The position numbers were made by a program, and so were the translations under genes. Below, in pieces: positions 44,013 through 52,588 of a DNA stretch of 64,000 nt. The DNA comes from Bryobacterales bacterium (GTDB lineage: Bacteria > Acidobacteriota > Terriglobia > Bryobacterales > Bryobacteraceae). The stretch spans positions 496,001-560,000 of the forward strand of contig JADKID010000038.1 of the NCBI GenBank assembly GCA_016721425.1. The letters are read 5' to 3'. The notes under the pieces were generated by a model. That model saw only the letters and a list, made by a program, of their open reading frames with translations. It was not told the origin of the DNA and ran no database searches. Position 1 is the stretch's first letter, and every line of letters begins with the position of its first letter.

Positions 44013-44405
44013 CTACCTTCGCGGCAACGCGGGGTCATGACCCTCCCGTAGCCTCTGCACTTCGAGTAACAGAGCGGATGGGAACTTCAGGCGCCCGCGC
44101 CGCCAGTAGTTATGCTCCGTCAGATCCTGAAACTCGCAGGCCTTGGCCTCCGCCTCGATTTGCATCTCCTCTTCCCGCAGTAAGCCCACGATCGACTCAT
44201 ACGTACGGAAGGGTACTTTCTGCTGTTCCCGCGCGGACTTCGCGCGCCGGAACACGGCATCCACGGTCTCCATCCGGTAGCGGAGTGTCCGCTCGTCGGT
44301 CTTGGGACTGGAGGCCGGCTCGGACAGGGGCGCCTGCCACAAACCCACCGGTACGGCGAGCAATGCCGCCCTGCGGCTCAGTGAAACGACTTCCGTGTCT
44401 GGCAT
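44013..44405 (-). CDS. Small exported protein, unknown function
   Basis: The 130-aa product starts MPDTEVVSLSRRAALLAVPVG, a possible twin-arginine or Sec leader, followed by a charged, helical region rich in Glu, Arg and Lys (for example MQIEAEAKACEFQDL). No family was recognised. Frames extend to 44534 and another ATG is at 44438, but AAAGGAG lies ten bases before the ATG at 44405, which I prefer. Copy 7 of the regulatory motif is 47 bases upstream, and copy 6 for the next gene lies just after its stop, so these two genes are probably transcribed separately under the same control. Confidence 0.66.
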   Translation of the reverse strand: MPDTEVVSLSRRAALLAVPVGLWQAPLSEPASSPKTDERTLRYRMETVDAVFRRAKSAREQQKVPFRTYESIVGLLREEEMQIEAEAKACEFQDLTEHNYWRRGRLKFPSALLLEVQRLREGHDPALPRR

Positions 44406-44452
44406 CAGAGGGACTCTCCTTTTCCCATCCTCAGCCATCGGACGTTCTTTCA

Positions 44453-44468
44453 CTATCCGATTTCCGTA
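44453..44468 (-). promoter_or_regulatory. Repeated regulatory motif, copy 7 (before the small exported protein)
   Basis: On the minus strand this reads TACGGAAATCGGATAG, one mismatch from the consensus. It lies 47 bases upstream of the start at 44405. Confidence 0.55.
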
Positions 44469-44496
44469 GTTCTGCAGACGCCGCGCGGAGTGGGAC

Positions 44497-45912
44497 CTAC
44501 TGTTCGAACTCGTGCCGGTAGACCGGCCAGCCAAAGTAGGTCTCCAACGCTTCCGCCAGCACCACGCCGCACTGCGAGCCGTTCATCGCCGCGTGGTGCT
44601 CGAAGCCGTTGCGGCAGATATGGCGCATCAGTTTCTGCAGTTGCGGCACCTCCACTACGGCCCGGCTGCCGAAGGTGGTGAGCGGATCGTCCGTGAACCG
44701 GCCCTCGCCGACATAGGCGCGGATGGCGCCGCTAGTGTCGTCCGTGCTGATGCGGGCAAAGGTGACCGGACCGGCGGGTGTGCGACCCGAGAGGGCGCCG
44801 AAAGTGTTCTCCTCACCCAGCGTGGTGCCGAGGATGGGGGCGGTGCCGATCTGCAGATCGGGCAGGAAGCTCTTGGCCCAGTTTCCGCAATGGAAAAAGA
44901 CGCACTTGTTGCGATCCGCGCCGTAGTTGTTGTTCCAATCGACCAGGGCGCTGGGCCGGCCGGATGCGAGTTGGAGCGCGTACATGGCCACCACGCCGGC
45001 GATATCCACTTCGCAGGCGCTAGGCATCAGGCGCTCGCTCATCATGCTCATCACGGTGCAGACGTTGACGCCGAAGTTCTGCTGCATGGAGCTCCAACAC
45101 TGGATAGCGGAGGCGTCGAGGTCGTTCTGATCCATCCAGTCCAGCAGGACAACACCCAGCTTGGACATGCGCGTCAGAGCGGAGCCGGGAACCTGGGGCG
45201 CAGCGGCATAGCCGCCGATGTCGGCGAGCTTGGCCAGCACTCGCGGGTCATCGTCGGTGATGCGCGATGCCTGCCCGAAGACATCGGAGAGATCCAGAGT
45301 GCTGACGCTGATGCCCGCCGCTTGCATCAGTTTCTCGCTGTAGCGGGTTGTGTTGAAGGCGTTGGGACGCGCGCCCACCGCGCCAATGCGCGCGCGCCGC
45401 AACCCGCGCACCACTCGGCACTGGGCCACGAAGGCGTTCAGGTCGCGGCGGAACTCAGCAGAGAGCGGATGGGTAGTGTGGTCTTCGGTGAGGCTGAAGG
45501 GGATGCCGTACTGGCGCAGGTTGTTGCAGACCGAGATCTTCCCGCAGAAGGCATCGCGGCGGCGCTCCACGGCCAGGCCGTCCAGATCGTCCGGGTACGC
45601 CTGCACCAGCACCGGCACGTTTAACTCGGAGAGCTTCAGCGTATCGGCCACGCCCTTCTCGTCGCCGAAGTTGGGTAGCGAAACCAGCACGCCATCGATC
45701 TGATCGCGATGGGCGCGGAAGAGTTCGGCGCAGCGCTTCGCGTGGCTCCACGTCTCCACCGCGCCGCGTTTAGTGGCCTGCTCATCGAGCAGCACCGCAT
45801 CGATCGACAGTTCGCCCAGCAGTTTGAGCAAGTCCCTGCGGGCTTCATCGACGAGGATGTCGGGGAAGAAGTCGCGATTCCCCACGATCACACCCAGTGT
45901 CATTTTGCGCAT
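44497..45912 (-). CDS. L-fucose/L-arabinose isomerase-like protein
   Basis: The 471-aa cytoplasmic protein has the fold order of FucI/AraA-type isomerases. Seen are an N-terminal Rossmann-like domain (MTLGVIVGNRDFFPDIL), ALVDWNNNYG and FHCGNW in the catalytic region, a Glu in GEENTFG, and a C-terminal barrel end with FEHHAAMNGS, a His-rich metal-type segment. Such enzymes interconvert aldoses and ketoses with manganese. The frame allows a GTG at 45921, but that overlaps AAGGAG; the ATG at 45912 lies eight bases after it and is the better start. It is the last gene of the eight-gene sugar operon, after the binding protein, so it probably acts on the imported sugar first. Confidence 0.82.
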   Translation of the reverse strand: MRKMTLGVIVGNRDFFPDILVDEARRDLLKLLGELSIDAVLLDEQATKRGAVETWSHAKRCAELFRAHRDQIDGVLVSLPNFGDEKGVADTLKLSELNVPVLVQAYPDDLDGLAVERRRDAFCGKISVCNNLRQYGIPFSLTEDHTTHPLSAEFRRDLNAFVAQCRVVRGLRRARIGAVGARPNAFNTTRYSEKLMQAAGISVSTLDLSDVFGQASRITDDDPRVLAKLADIGGYAAAPQVPGSALTRMSKLGVVLLDWMDQNDLDASAIQCWSSMQQNFGVNVCTVMSMMSERLMPSACEVDIAGVVAMYALQLASGRPSALVDWNNNYGADRNKCVFFHCGNWAKSFLPDLQIGTAPILGTTLGEENTFGALSGRTPAGPVTFARISTDDTSGAIRAYVGEGRFTDDPLTTFGSRAVVEVPQLQKLMRHICRNGFEHHAAMNGSQCGVVLAEALETYFGWPVYRHEFEQ

Positions 45913-45938
45913 TGGTTTCACTCCTTGGGCGTTGCTGC

Positions 45939-46889
45939 CTATTTCTTTCCAAACAGACCATACTGCGCGGCATTGGCCGGCGTGACCAGCTCGCAGTCTA
46001 TCGCCTGTTTTTCACTCACACCGGTGGATCCGGTGGTGATGTACTTGTGGGCCTGGTCCACAGCGAGCCGTGAAATAGTGGCGGCCGGTTGGAGGACCGT
46101 GGCCCGCATCCCGCCCGCCTGGATGGACGCGATAGCGTCGGGGCTGCCATCCAGCCCCACCACGATTACCTTCTCCAGTCCAGCGTTCTTGAGCGCCGCC
46201 ACTGCTCCCAGCGCCATCGTATCGTTGGCCGCAATGATGCCTTGAATGTCGCGATTGCTTTGCAGCATCGTCTCGACCTTCTGGAAAGCTTCTGTCTGGC
46301 TCCAGTTGGCGCTCTGGCGCCCCACCTGCTTCAGAGTGTCGTATTTGTCGAGCACATCGTGGTAGCCGCGCGCGCGGATGGCCGCGTTGGTGTCGGACTC
46401 GCGCCCCACCAGTTCGATGTACTTCCCCTTTTCGCCGAGCAGCCTCAGAAACTCCTGCGCGCCAATGGTGGCCCCCTGGTAGTTGTTGGAGACGATCTGC
46501 GAAACCGCCACGCCGGTGGCGTTGATTTCACGGTCGATCAGGAATGACGGTATGCCGGCCGCCTTCGCCTTTTGAACTGCGGCGACGGAGGCATCTGCGC
46601 CCGCATTGTCCAGCACGATGGCGGCCGCGCCGTTGGCGATGGCCACGTCGATCAGCTTGTCCTGCTTGTGGGCGTCGTCATCGTGCGAATTCACCGTGGC
46701 CTCATAGCCGAGTTCGCGAGCCCGCGCCGCGGCGGTATCGGCCTCGGCCTTGAAAAACGGGTTGTCATGCGAGGGCGTGATGATGGCGATCAGCTTCTTC
46801 TGCGAACCAGCCCGAGGCGCAGACTGGCAACCGGTGAACCATGCCGCGGAGAGTGCGAGCGTCAATACAAAGGCGTTCCGCAAATTCAT
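45939..46889 (-). CDS. Sugar ABC transporter substrate-binding lipoprotein (RbsB-like)
   Basis: The 316-aa product has a lipoprotein signal (LALSAAWFTGC, lipobox FTGC) and a type I periplasmic-binding fold with LIAIITPSHDNPFFKAEADTA at the start, AIVLDNAGADASVAAVQ, and GIIAANDTMALGAVAALK. It resembles ribose- and allose-type binding proteins and delivers a monosaccharide to the fused ABC protein encoded just upstream (one-base gap). AAGGAG sits five bases before the ATG. The C-terminal Cys in DCELV is unusual but could be structural. Ligand identity cannot be decided by sequence alone; the kinase, isomerase and transketolase partners point to a pentose-like sugar. Confidence 0.9.
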   Translation of the reverse strand: MNLRNAFVLTLALSAAWFTGCQSAPRAGSQKKLIAIITPSHDNPFFKAEADTAAARARELGYEATVNSHDDDAHKQDKLIDVAIANGAAAIVLDNAGADASVAAVQKAKAAGIPSFLIDREINATGVAVSQIVSNNYQGATIGAQEFLRLLGEKGKYIELVGRESDTNAAIRARGYHDVLDKYDTLKQVGRQSANWSQTEAFQKVETMLQSNRDIQGIIAANDTMALGAVAALKNAGLEKVIVVGLDGSPDAIASIQAGGMRATVLQPAATISRLAVDQAHKYITTGSTGVSEKQAIDCELVTPANAAQYGLFGKK

Positions 46890-46890
46890 C

Positions 46891-49452
46891 TCAACTCCTT
46901 GTGGCGGCGGCGCGCCGGTTATACCGCTGTTGCATCTGATCGAGGATGACTGCCAGGACGATCACGAGACCTTTGATGACGGTCTGCCAGAACTCCGAGA
47001 CGCCCAGCAGAATAAGCCCGTCGGCGAGAACGCCGATCACGAAAGCTCCGATGATGGTTCCGCCGATGCTGCCGCGTCCGCCCATGAGAGACGTACCGCC
47101 CAGCACAACCGCCGCAATCGCGTTCAGCTCAAACGTCTCCCCGGTGGCGGGATGGGCGGCGCCCAACTGCGCGGCGATGATGACTCCCACTAGTGCAGCA
47201 CACAAGCCGGAGATGACGTAGACGGTGAACTTGATGCGGCCAACGCGGACGCCGGAGAGCTCGGCCGCGCGCTCGTTGCCGCCGACCGCGTACACGCGTC
47301 GGCCGAAAGGCGTGCGCGCAGCAACTAGCGCGCCGAGCGCGGCGCAGGCAACCATCAGCCAGATCGGCACAGGCAGGCCCAGCACACGTCCGGCGCCGAG
47401 CCACAGAAAGCCGGTGTTGCCGAGCTCCGGCCGGCCGGCCAGATCCGGAAACGTAGCCCCGTTGGAAATCAGCAACGCCGTGCCCCGAGCGACATAGAGG
47501 GTACCCAGGGTGGCAATAAAAGGCGCGACCCGCAGATGGGCCACTAGCCCGCCGTTGATCGCGCCGGCCAGGGCGCCAGCCAGCAAGGCAATCAGCACGA
47601 CAAGCCACGTGTGGAAGTACACGACGATCCCGAGCGAGTTTAGGACCAGCCCGCTATGGATCAGGCCGCCGGCCACGATGCCGGCGAGGCCCGCCACTGA
47701 GCCCACGGAGAGATCGATGCCGCCACTCAGAATCACGAACGTCATCCCCAGAGCGAGGATCGCGTTGATGGCGACGTGTTTTACCAGAATAGTCAGGTTG
47801 CCCGTGGTGAGGAACGCGGGCGATAGCGTGGCAAAGGCGGCGGCCAGAACGAACAGCACAATGAGCGCGCGAAGGCGGAAGAGCTGCGTGCCAATGCCGC
47901 CCATGCCGGCCTGCGGTGGATTCAGCATGGATCCCGCTCTCGCCTCCCGCTCCGGCTGGACGCTCGCCGCGGTGGCCAGCGCGGCGCCCGTCGCCTGGCG
48001 CGCGTCGAATTCCGCGGTGATGAGCCCCCGCGAGAGAACGATGATCCGATCCGTGACGGCCAGCATTTCTTCCAGCTCCGATGAGACGACGATGATGCCC
48101 ATGCCGGACTCCGCCAACTTCCGCACGATCTCGTGTATCTCCCGTTTGGCTCCCACATCCACGCCGCGTGTCGGTTCATCGAGCAGCAACACACGCGGGC
48201 CGGTGAGCAGGCACTTTGCGAGCACGACCTTCTGCTGGTTGCCGCCGCTGAGCGATCCGATGTTCTCTTGGACGCCGGCGGTCTTGATGTGGAGATCGGT
48301 CACCAGTTTGCCGGCCGCGGTCTGTTCCAGACGCGGGATCAGCCAACCGCCGCGGCTCCACTGGGGCAGGGAGGCGAGCGTCATGTTGCTGCAAACCGAG
48401 AGAGACTGCACCAGGCCCGCACCCTGGCGGTCTTCCGGCACCAGGGCCAGACCGGCGGAGATACGGGCTGACGTGGACTGCCCGTCCAGACGCTGGCCAT
48501 TCAGCAGTACGCTGCCGGACGCACTGCCGTGCAGCCCCATTAGGCATTCCAGCAGTTCGGTGCGGCCCGCGCCCATCAATCCATAGAGCCCCAGGATCTC
48601 GCCGGCGTGGAGCGAGAAGGAGGCGTTTTGCAGCACCATTTTGCCGGAGGCCGAGACCAGCGAAAGCGCCTCCGCCCGCAGAACTTCCGCTTGCGCTGGG
48701 GCTTGCGGTCTTCTGTCCGGCACTTTGCTGGCGCGTCCCGTCATCTGCTCCACAATCCAGCGCGTATCGATCACTCTGGCTTCTGATTCGGCCACCAAGC
48801 GGCCGTCCCGTAGCACCGTTACCTCGTCGGCGATCTCCAGCAATTCGTCCAGCCGGTGGGAGATATAGAGGATCGCCACGCCCCGCGCGGTAAGGTCCCG
48901 GATGATGCGGAACAGGATCGCGATCTCTGCCGGGCTCAACGCCGAGGTGGGCTCATCCATCATCAGGACACGCACGTCGCGCGCTAGTGCCTTCGCAATC
49001 TCCACAATCTGTTGCTGTCCCAGCGGCAGGTCTCCGACCAGCGCATCGGGATCGATGGGATGTTCCAGACGCGCCAGCAACGCCTCGGCCTGGCGGCGCT
49101 GCGCGGTGGAATCGAGCAGGCCGTGCGCGGTGATCTCGCGGGCCAGAAAGATGTTCTCCGCGACGCTCAGGTTGGGGCAGAGATTCAGCTCCTGGTGGAT
49201 CATCCCGATGCCCAGGGCGTCGGCGTCGCGGACAGACCGCAGCGCAATGGGCTCGCCGTCCAGCAGCAGGCTGCCGCGCGTGGGACGCACGACACCCCCC
49301 AGCACCTTGACGAGCGTGGACTTGCCGGCGCCGTTCTCACCGATCAGCGCGTTCACGCGGCCCGCCCTCAGCCGGAACGTGACGCCATCGAGCGCCAGCG
49401 TCCCCGGGTATTGCACGGAAACTTCGCGCGCTGCCAGAACGGCTTCGCTCAT
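46891..49452 (-). CDS. Sugar ABC transporter: ATPase (two domains) fused to permease (RbsA-RbsC fusion)
   Basis: The 853-aa protein has two ABC ATPase domains (first Walker A GENGAGKST, signature PLGQQQ, Walker B VLMMDEPTSAL; second signature LSGGNQQ and Walker B VLLLDEPTRGV) over about 500 residues. After a linker (around residues 495-515) it continues as a permease with about eight to ten helices, including the RbsC-type motif LSGGIDLSVGSVAGL. These two parts are normally separate genes. No frameshift is needed, so the fusion looks real. It would assemble with the downstream binding lipoprotein as an inner-membrane sugar importer. The start overlaps the DUF2291 stop (ATGA), and the stop is one base from the binding-protein start. 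Confidence 0.92.
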   Translation of the reverse strand: MSEAVLAAREVSVQYPGTLALDGVTFRLRAGRVNALIGENGAGKSTLVKVLGGVVRPTRGSLLLDGEPIALRSVRDADALGIGMIHQELNLCPNLSVAENIFLAREITAHGLLDSTAQRRQAEALLARLEHPIDPDALVGDLPLGQQQIVEIAKALARDVRVLMMDEPTSALSPAEIAILFRIIRDLTARGVAILYISHRLDELLEIADEVTVLRDGRLVAESEARVIDTRWIVEQMTGRASKVPDRRPQAPAQAEVLRAEALSLVSASGKMVLQNASFSLHAGEILGLYGLMGAGRTELLECLMGLHGSASGSVLLNGQRLDGQSTSARISAGLALVPEDRQGAGLVQSLSVCSNMTLASLPQWSRGGWLIPRLEQTAAGKLVTDLHIKTAGVQENIGSLSGGNQQKVVLAKCLLTGPRVLLLDEPTRGVDVGAKREIHEIVRKLAESGMGIIVVSSELEEMLAVTDRIIVLSRGLITAEFDARQATGAALATAASVQPEREARAGSMLNPPQAGMGGIGTQLFRLRALIVLFVLAAAFATLSPAFLTTGNLTILVKHVAINAILALGMTFVILSGGIDLSVGSVAGLAGIVAGGLIHSGLVLNSLGIVVYFHTWLVVLIALLAGALAGAINGGLVAHLRVAPFIATLGTLYVARGTALLISNGATFPDLAGRPELGNTGFLWLGAGRVLGLPVPIWLMVACAALGALVAARTPFGRRVYAVGGNERAAELSGVRVGRIKFTVYVISGLCAALVGVIIAAQLGAAHPATGETFELNAIAAVVLGGTSLMGGRGSIGGTIIGAFVIGVLADGLILLGVSEFWQTVIKGLVIVLAVILDQMQQRYNRRAAATRS

Positions 49453-50093
49453 GGCTGCAACTCCAGCCGGACTGGAACGAGCGCGTGAATCGGCGGCGCG
49501 CCCTCGTCCGCCGCGGCCGTGCCTAGAAAGGACACCTGCCGTCCTTTGAGCGCCTTCACCTCGAGCGGCGCCAGCACGGACTTGAGTACGCGATCGTTCA
49601 ACTCGTTGCCCACATCGGCGAAGTGGAGCTGATTCAGAAAATCCGTGAAGCGCACGAGCCCGGTGGCATCGCGCAGCGAGGTTCCGCGCAGCACCGGGCC
49701 GATTTGGATCGAGACGTCAGGCCGCCCATCGAAGGGAGCCACGTCGACCATAACGAGCCCGTTGCGCGAGCGCTGGTCCACCGCAATCACCCGGCCTTGT
49801 CCCTTCACGATCCAATACGACGCGGCGTTGGCATCAGGGCGCGCAAACTGAGTCCGCGCCGTGGACGATCCCTGTTGCAGGCTGTGCAGCAGCGCCGGAG
49901 CGTCAACGGCTGAGCTCTCAATCGCCGGCAGCAGTTTCGACGTCCAGATCTGATCCACGTAGGCGGCGGGCGTGATGGCACCCTTGGCAACGCTCGCGGT
50001 GGTGTCCTCGATCGGACGGACAGTCCAAGGCACACAGCCGGTCAGGCCGCAACAGGCGGCACACACGAGAATGCGGAGAGGCAATCTGTTCAT
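49449..50093 (-). CDS. DUF2291 lipoprotein, sugar-transport associated
   Basis: The 214-aa product has a lipoprotein signal (ILVCAACCGLTGC) and the DUF2291 pattern: VDQIWTSKLLPAIESSAVDAP, YWIVKGQGRVIAVD, and RFTDFLNQLHFADVGNELN. Such proteins are encoded beside RbsABC-like transporters, especially those with SorC-type regulators, but their function is not known; a periplasmic accessory of the transporter is likely. It overlaps both neighbours by four bases (SorC upstream, ABC fusion downstream), so translation is coupled. Length and position match the family. Confidence 0.87.
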   Translation of the reverse strand: MNRLPLRILVCAACCGLTGCVPWTVRPIEDTTASVAKGAITPAAYVDQIWTSKLLPAIESSAVDAPALLHSLQQGSSTARTQFARPDANAASYWIVKGQGRVIAVDQRSRNGLVMVDVAPFDGRPDVSIQIGPVLRGTSLRDATGLVRFTDFLNQLHFADVGNELNDRVLKSVLAPLEVKALKGRQVSFLGTAAADEGAPPIHALVPVRLELQP

Positions 50094-51073
50094 CGCCGCT
50101 TGCCTGCCTTTTTCGACGCCGGCTGCTCCGCGAGCAACGCCTCGGCCGAGCCCAGGTCCGTGATCAACACGTTCACCAGGTTGCCGGCCAGCGCGCCCCG
50201 GATGGCGCCAATCTTCCTCTTTCCGCCCGCCACCGCCACCACCCGCGGAATGGTGCGGAGTTGATCCAACTCAAGACTGATGACGCGGTCGTTGAGCTCC
50301 GTCACCACCTGCTGTCCGGCAGGATTGAAGAACCTGAGGCAGATGTCGCCCACCGCGCCCTGGGCCGCCAGACGGCTCACTTCCTGTGGCGAGAAAATGT
50401 TGCCGCTCGATGCCAGAGCCGGCGAGGGCTCGGTGGCGCCGATCCCAACCAGCGCGAGCGTCACGCTGGGGAAGAGATCGAGCGCCGCCCGCACGAAACG
50501 ATCCTCCATCAGGACATCTCTTGCTTCCTTCGAGCCCACCACTCCGGGCGCCGGCAGCAGCGTCGCCTCGCCTCCAATGAGATCGGCGAACCGCCGTGTC
50601 ACGGACGTGGCGTGCACCTCCGCATTGGGGTTGCCCACGCCGCCCAGGATCTGCAGGACTCGCGTGTTCTTCCATTTCTGCGTCGGGTGCAGGGCATTAA
50701 CCATCGCCAGCAGCGCCGCGCTCCAGGATGAGATGCCGATCACCTGGCCGTCCTTGAGCGTGGTCTCCAGATAGAACGCCGCCGCGGCGCCCAGGTCGCG
50801 AGCCACTTGCCCCTCATCCTCCATGGAATCGACAACGATGGCCTCCTGCAGTCCATACTTGGACTGCAGCGCGACTTCGATCTCCGTGTGCGTCCCGGTT
50901 GGCAGGCTCACTGTTGTGCGCACGATCCCTTCGCGCTCGGCGCGCTTGAGCACGCGGGAAACTGTCGATTGATGGATGTTGAGACGCTCGCAGATCGTCG
51001 CCTGGCGCAGGCCCTGCGTGTGGTACATGTGCGCCACTTTGGCCATCAATCGGAGTTCGTCGAGTCGCGCCAT
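50090..51073 (-). CDS. SorC/DeoR-type sugar-binding transcriptional regulator
   Basis: The 327-aa protein has an N-terminal helix-turn-helix (ATICERLNIHQSTVSRVLKRAE, about residues 24-46) and a SorC-type sugar-phosphate-binding domain (LGAAAAFYLETTLKDGQVIGIS, ILGGVGNPNAEVHAT, GDICLRFF). Proteins of this family bind a sugar or sugar phosphate and repress or activate the operon they lie in. It is placed in the middle of the operon, six bases after the kinase gene, so it would be autoregulated. The palindrome at 54376-54387 overlapping the operon promoter is its best candidate site. Confidence 0.89.
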   Translation of the reverse strand: MARLDELRLMAKVAHMYHTQGLRQATICERLNIHQSTVSRVLKRAEREGIVRTTVSLPTGTHTEIEVALQSKYGLQEAIVVDSMEDEGQVARDLGAAAAFYLETTLKDGQVIGISSWSAALLAMVNALHPTQKWKNTRVLQILGGVGNPNAEVHATSVTRRFADLIGGEATLLPAPGVVGSKEARDVLMEDRFVRAALDLFPSVTLALVGIGATEPSPALASSGNIFSPQEVSRLAAQGAVGDICLRFFNPAGQQVVTELNDRVISLELDQLRTIPRVVAVAGGKRKIGAIRGALAGNLVNVLITDLGSAEALLAEQPASKKAGKRR

Positions 51074-51079
51074 GGATGT

Positions 51080-52588
51080 CTATCCTACCGCCTCGTGCGC
51101 GCCCGCAGAGGACTTGGTTCTGGCGAGTGCGTCCTGCCAACCGTCGATCAACTCCCGGCGTCGCGCCGGCGCCATGCACGGCTCAAATCGATCCGTCGGG
51201 CGGGGCATCGCCGCGAGCTCTTCCAGCGAGCCCCAATAGCCGACGGCAAGCCCGGCGAGCCACGCCGCCCCGATGGCGGAAAGGTCCGGCGACGAGCTCC
51301 GGATGACGGGCCGCTCCAGGATGTCCGCCTGAAACTGCATCAGCGCATCGCTGCGGCTGGCCCCGCCATCGGCCAGCAGCGCCGGCAGCGCGATGCCTGC
51401 GTCCCGCCCCAACGCCTCAAAAACGTCATGGACCTGGAACGCAATGGATTCCAGCGCGGCGCGGGCCAGGTGCGCGGCGGTCGTGCCACGGGTCAATCCG
51501 CAGAGCACACCGCGCGCGCCGGAATCCCAATGCGGCGCGCCCAGTCCGGCAAAAGCAGGTACCAGATACGCGCCAGCAGAGTCTGGCACGGACCCGGCGA
51601 GGCCGGCGATCTCCTCCGCGCCGCCAGGCAGTCTGAGCACTTGAGCCAGCCACTGCATGGTGCCGCCCGTGTTGGTGATGTTGCCCTCCAGCGCGTAGCT
51701 GACTCCGTCCGGGCGAGCCCAGGCGATGGTCGTAGAGAGTCCATGAATCGACGCCACCGGCGCACTGGTCAGTGTCATCAGCGACGATCCCGTTCCATAG
51801 GTCGCCTTGACGGAGCCGGGCACAAAGGCCGCGTGCCCAAACAATGCGGCATGAGAGTCGCCGATGAGGCTGGCGACCGGCACGCCGGCCGGCATTCGCC
51901 CGCAGCCGGTTGTCTCGCCAAAGACGCTACTGGAAGCGTGCAGCGTGGGCAGACACGCGGCGGGAATTCCGAAGACCTTCGCCAACTCCGCGTCCCATCC
52001 GACCGAGCGCAGGTTCAACAACTGCGTACGCGACGCATTGCTGGGATCAGTCGCGTGCCGCGCCCCACCGCTCAGCCTCCAGAGCAGCCAGGAATCAACC
52101 GTGCCCATGCACAACTCGCCGGCCGCGGCGCGGGAGTGCCCGTCGGGGATATGCGCCAGCAGCCACGCCGCTTTGGAGGCCGAGAACAGAGGATCGATGG
52201 GCTGCCCCGATCGTTCCCGAATCAACCGGTCCAGACCGCGCTCGTGCAGTTCCGCGCAAAACGCGGCTGTTCTTCGGCACTGCCAGGTGATGCACGGTCC
52301 AGCCGGCTCCCCGCTGCGCCGGTCCCATACGATGACGGACTCGCGCTGATTGGTCACTCCCACCGCTGCTACTTCCGTCCCCTGCACCTGCTCCAGGCAG
52401 TCATCCATCGCCGCGACAACCGACGCCCACAATTCGCGCGCGTCCTGCTCCACCCAGCCCGGCTCCGGAAACGCAATGCCCAACGGCCGGGACGCCCGCG
52501 CGCGCACCGCGCCGGCGCGATCCATTAGCAGGACCTTCGTATTGGTGGTGCCCTGGTCTACCGCTAAAATGAGCCGCTCTCTAGACAC
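51080..52588 (-). CDS. FGGY family carbohydrate kinase
   Basis: The ~502-aa product begins with the ATP-binding FGGY motif (LAVDQGTTNTKVLLMD) and has GDSHAALFGHAAFVPGSVKATYGTG, a phosphate-binding block, and a C-terminal ADGGASRSD-type motif. These kinases phosphorylate ketoses and polyols (xylulose, ribulose, glycerol, erythritol). The best start is GTG at 52588, with AGGAG upstream and an eight-base overlap with the transketolase stop; a longer frame to 52621 is less likely. In the operon it would phosphorylate the ketose made by the isomerase and pass it to the split transketolase. It is longer than glycerol-kinase-like in some loops; exact substrate is open. Confidence 0.87.
   Translation of the reverse strand: MSRERLILAVDQGTTNTKVLLMDRAGAVRARASRPLGIAFPEPGWVEQDARELWASVVAAMDDCLEQVQGTEVAAVGVTNQRESVIVWDRRSGEPAGPCITWQCRRTAAFCAELHERGLDRLIRERSGQPIDPLFSASKAAWLLAHIPDGHSRAAAGELCMGTVDSWLLWRLSGGARHATDPSNASRTQLLNLRSVGWDAELAKVFGIPAACLPTLHASSSVFGETTGCGRMPAGVPVASLIGDSHAALFGHAAFVPGSVKATYGTGSSLMTLTSAPVASIHGLSTTIAWARPDGVSYALEGNITNTGGTMQWLAQVLRLPGGAEEIAGLAGSVPDSAGAYLVPAFAGLGAPHWDSGARGVLCGLTRGTTAAHLARAALESIAFQVHDVFEALGRDAGIALPALLADGGASRSDALMQFQADILERPVIRSSSPDLSAIGAAWLAGLAVGYWGSLEELAAMPRPTDRFEPCMAPARRRELIDGWQDALARTKSSAGAHEAVG

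Noticed and set aside
50807..52528. 573-codon plus-strand frame opposite the kinase and regulator genes
   Set aside because: It is Arg/Gln-rich shadow sequence; the minus-strand FGGY and SorC motifs are decisive.
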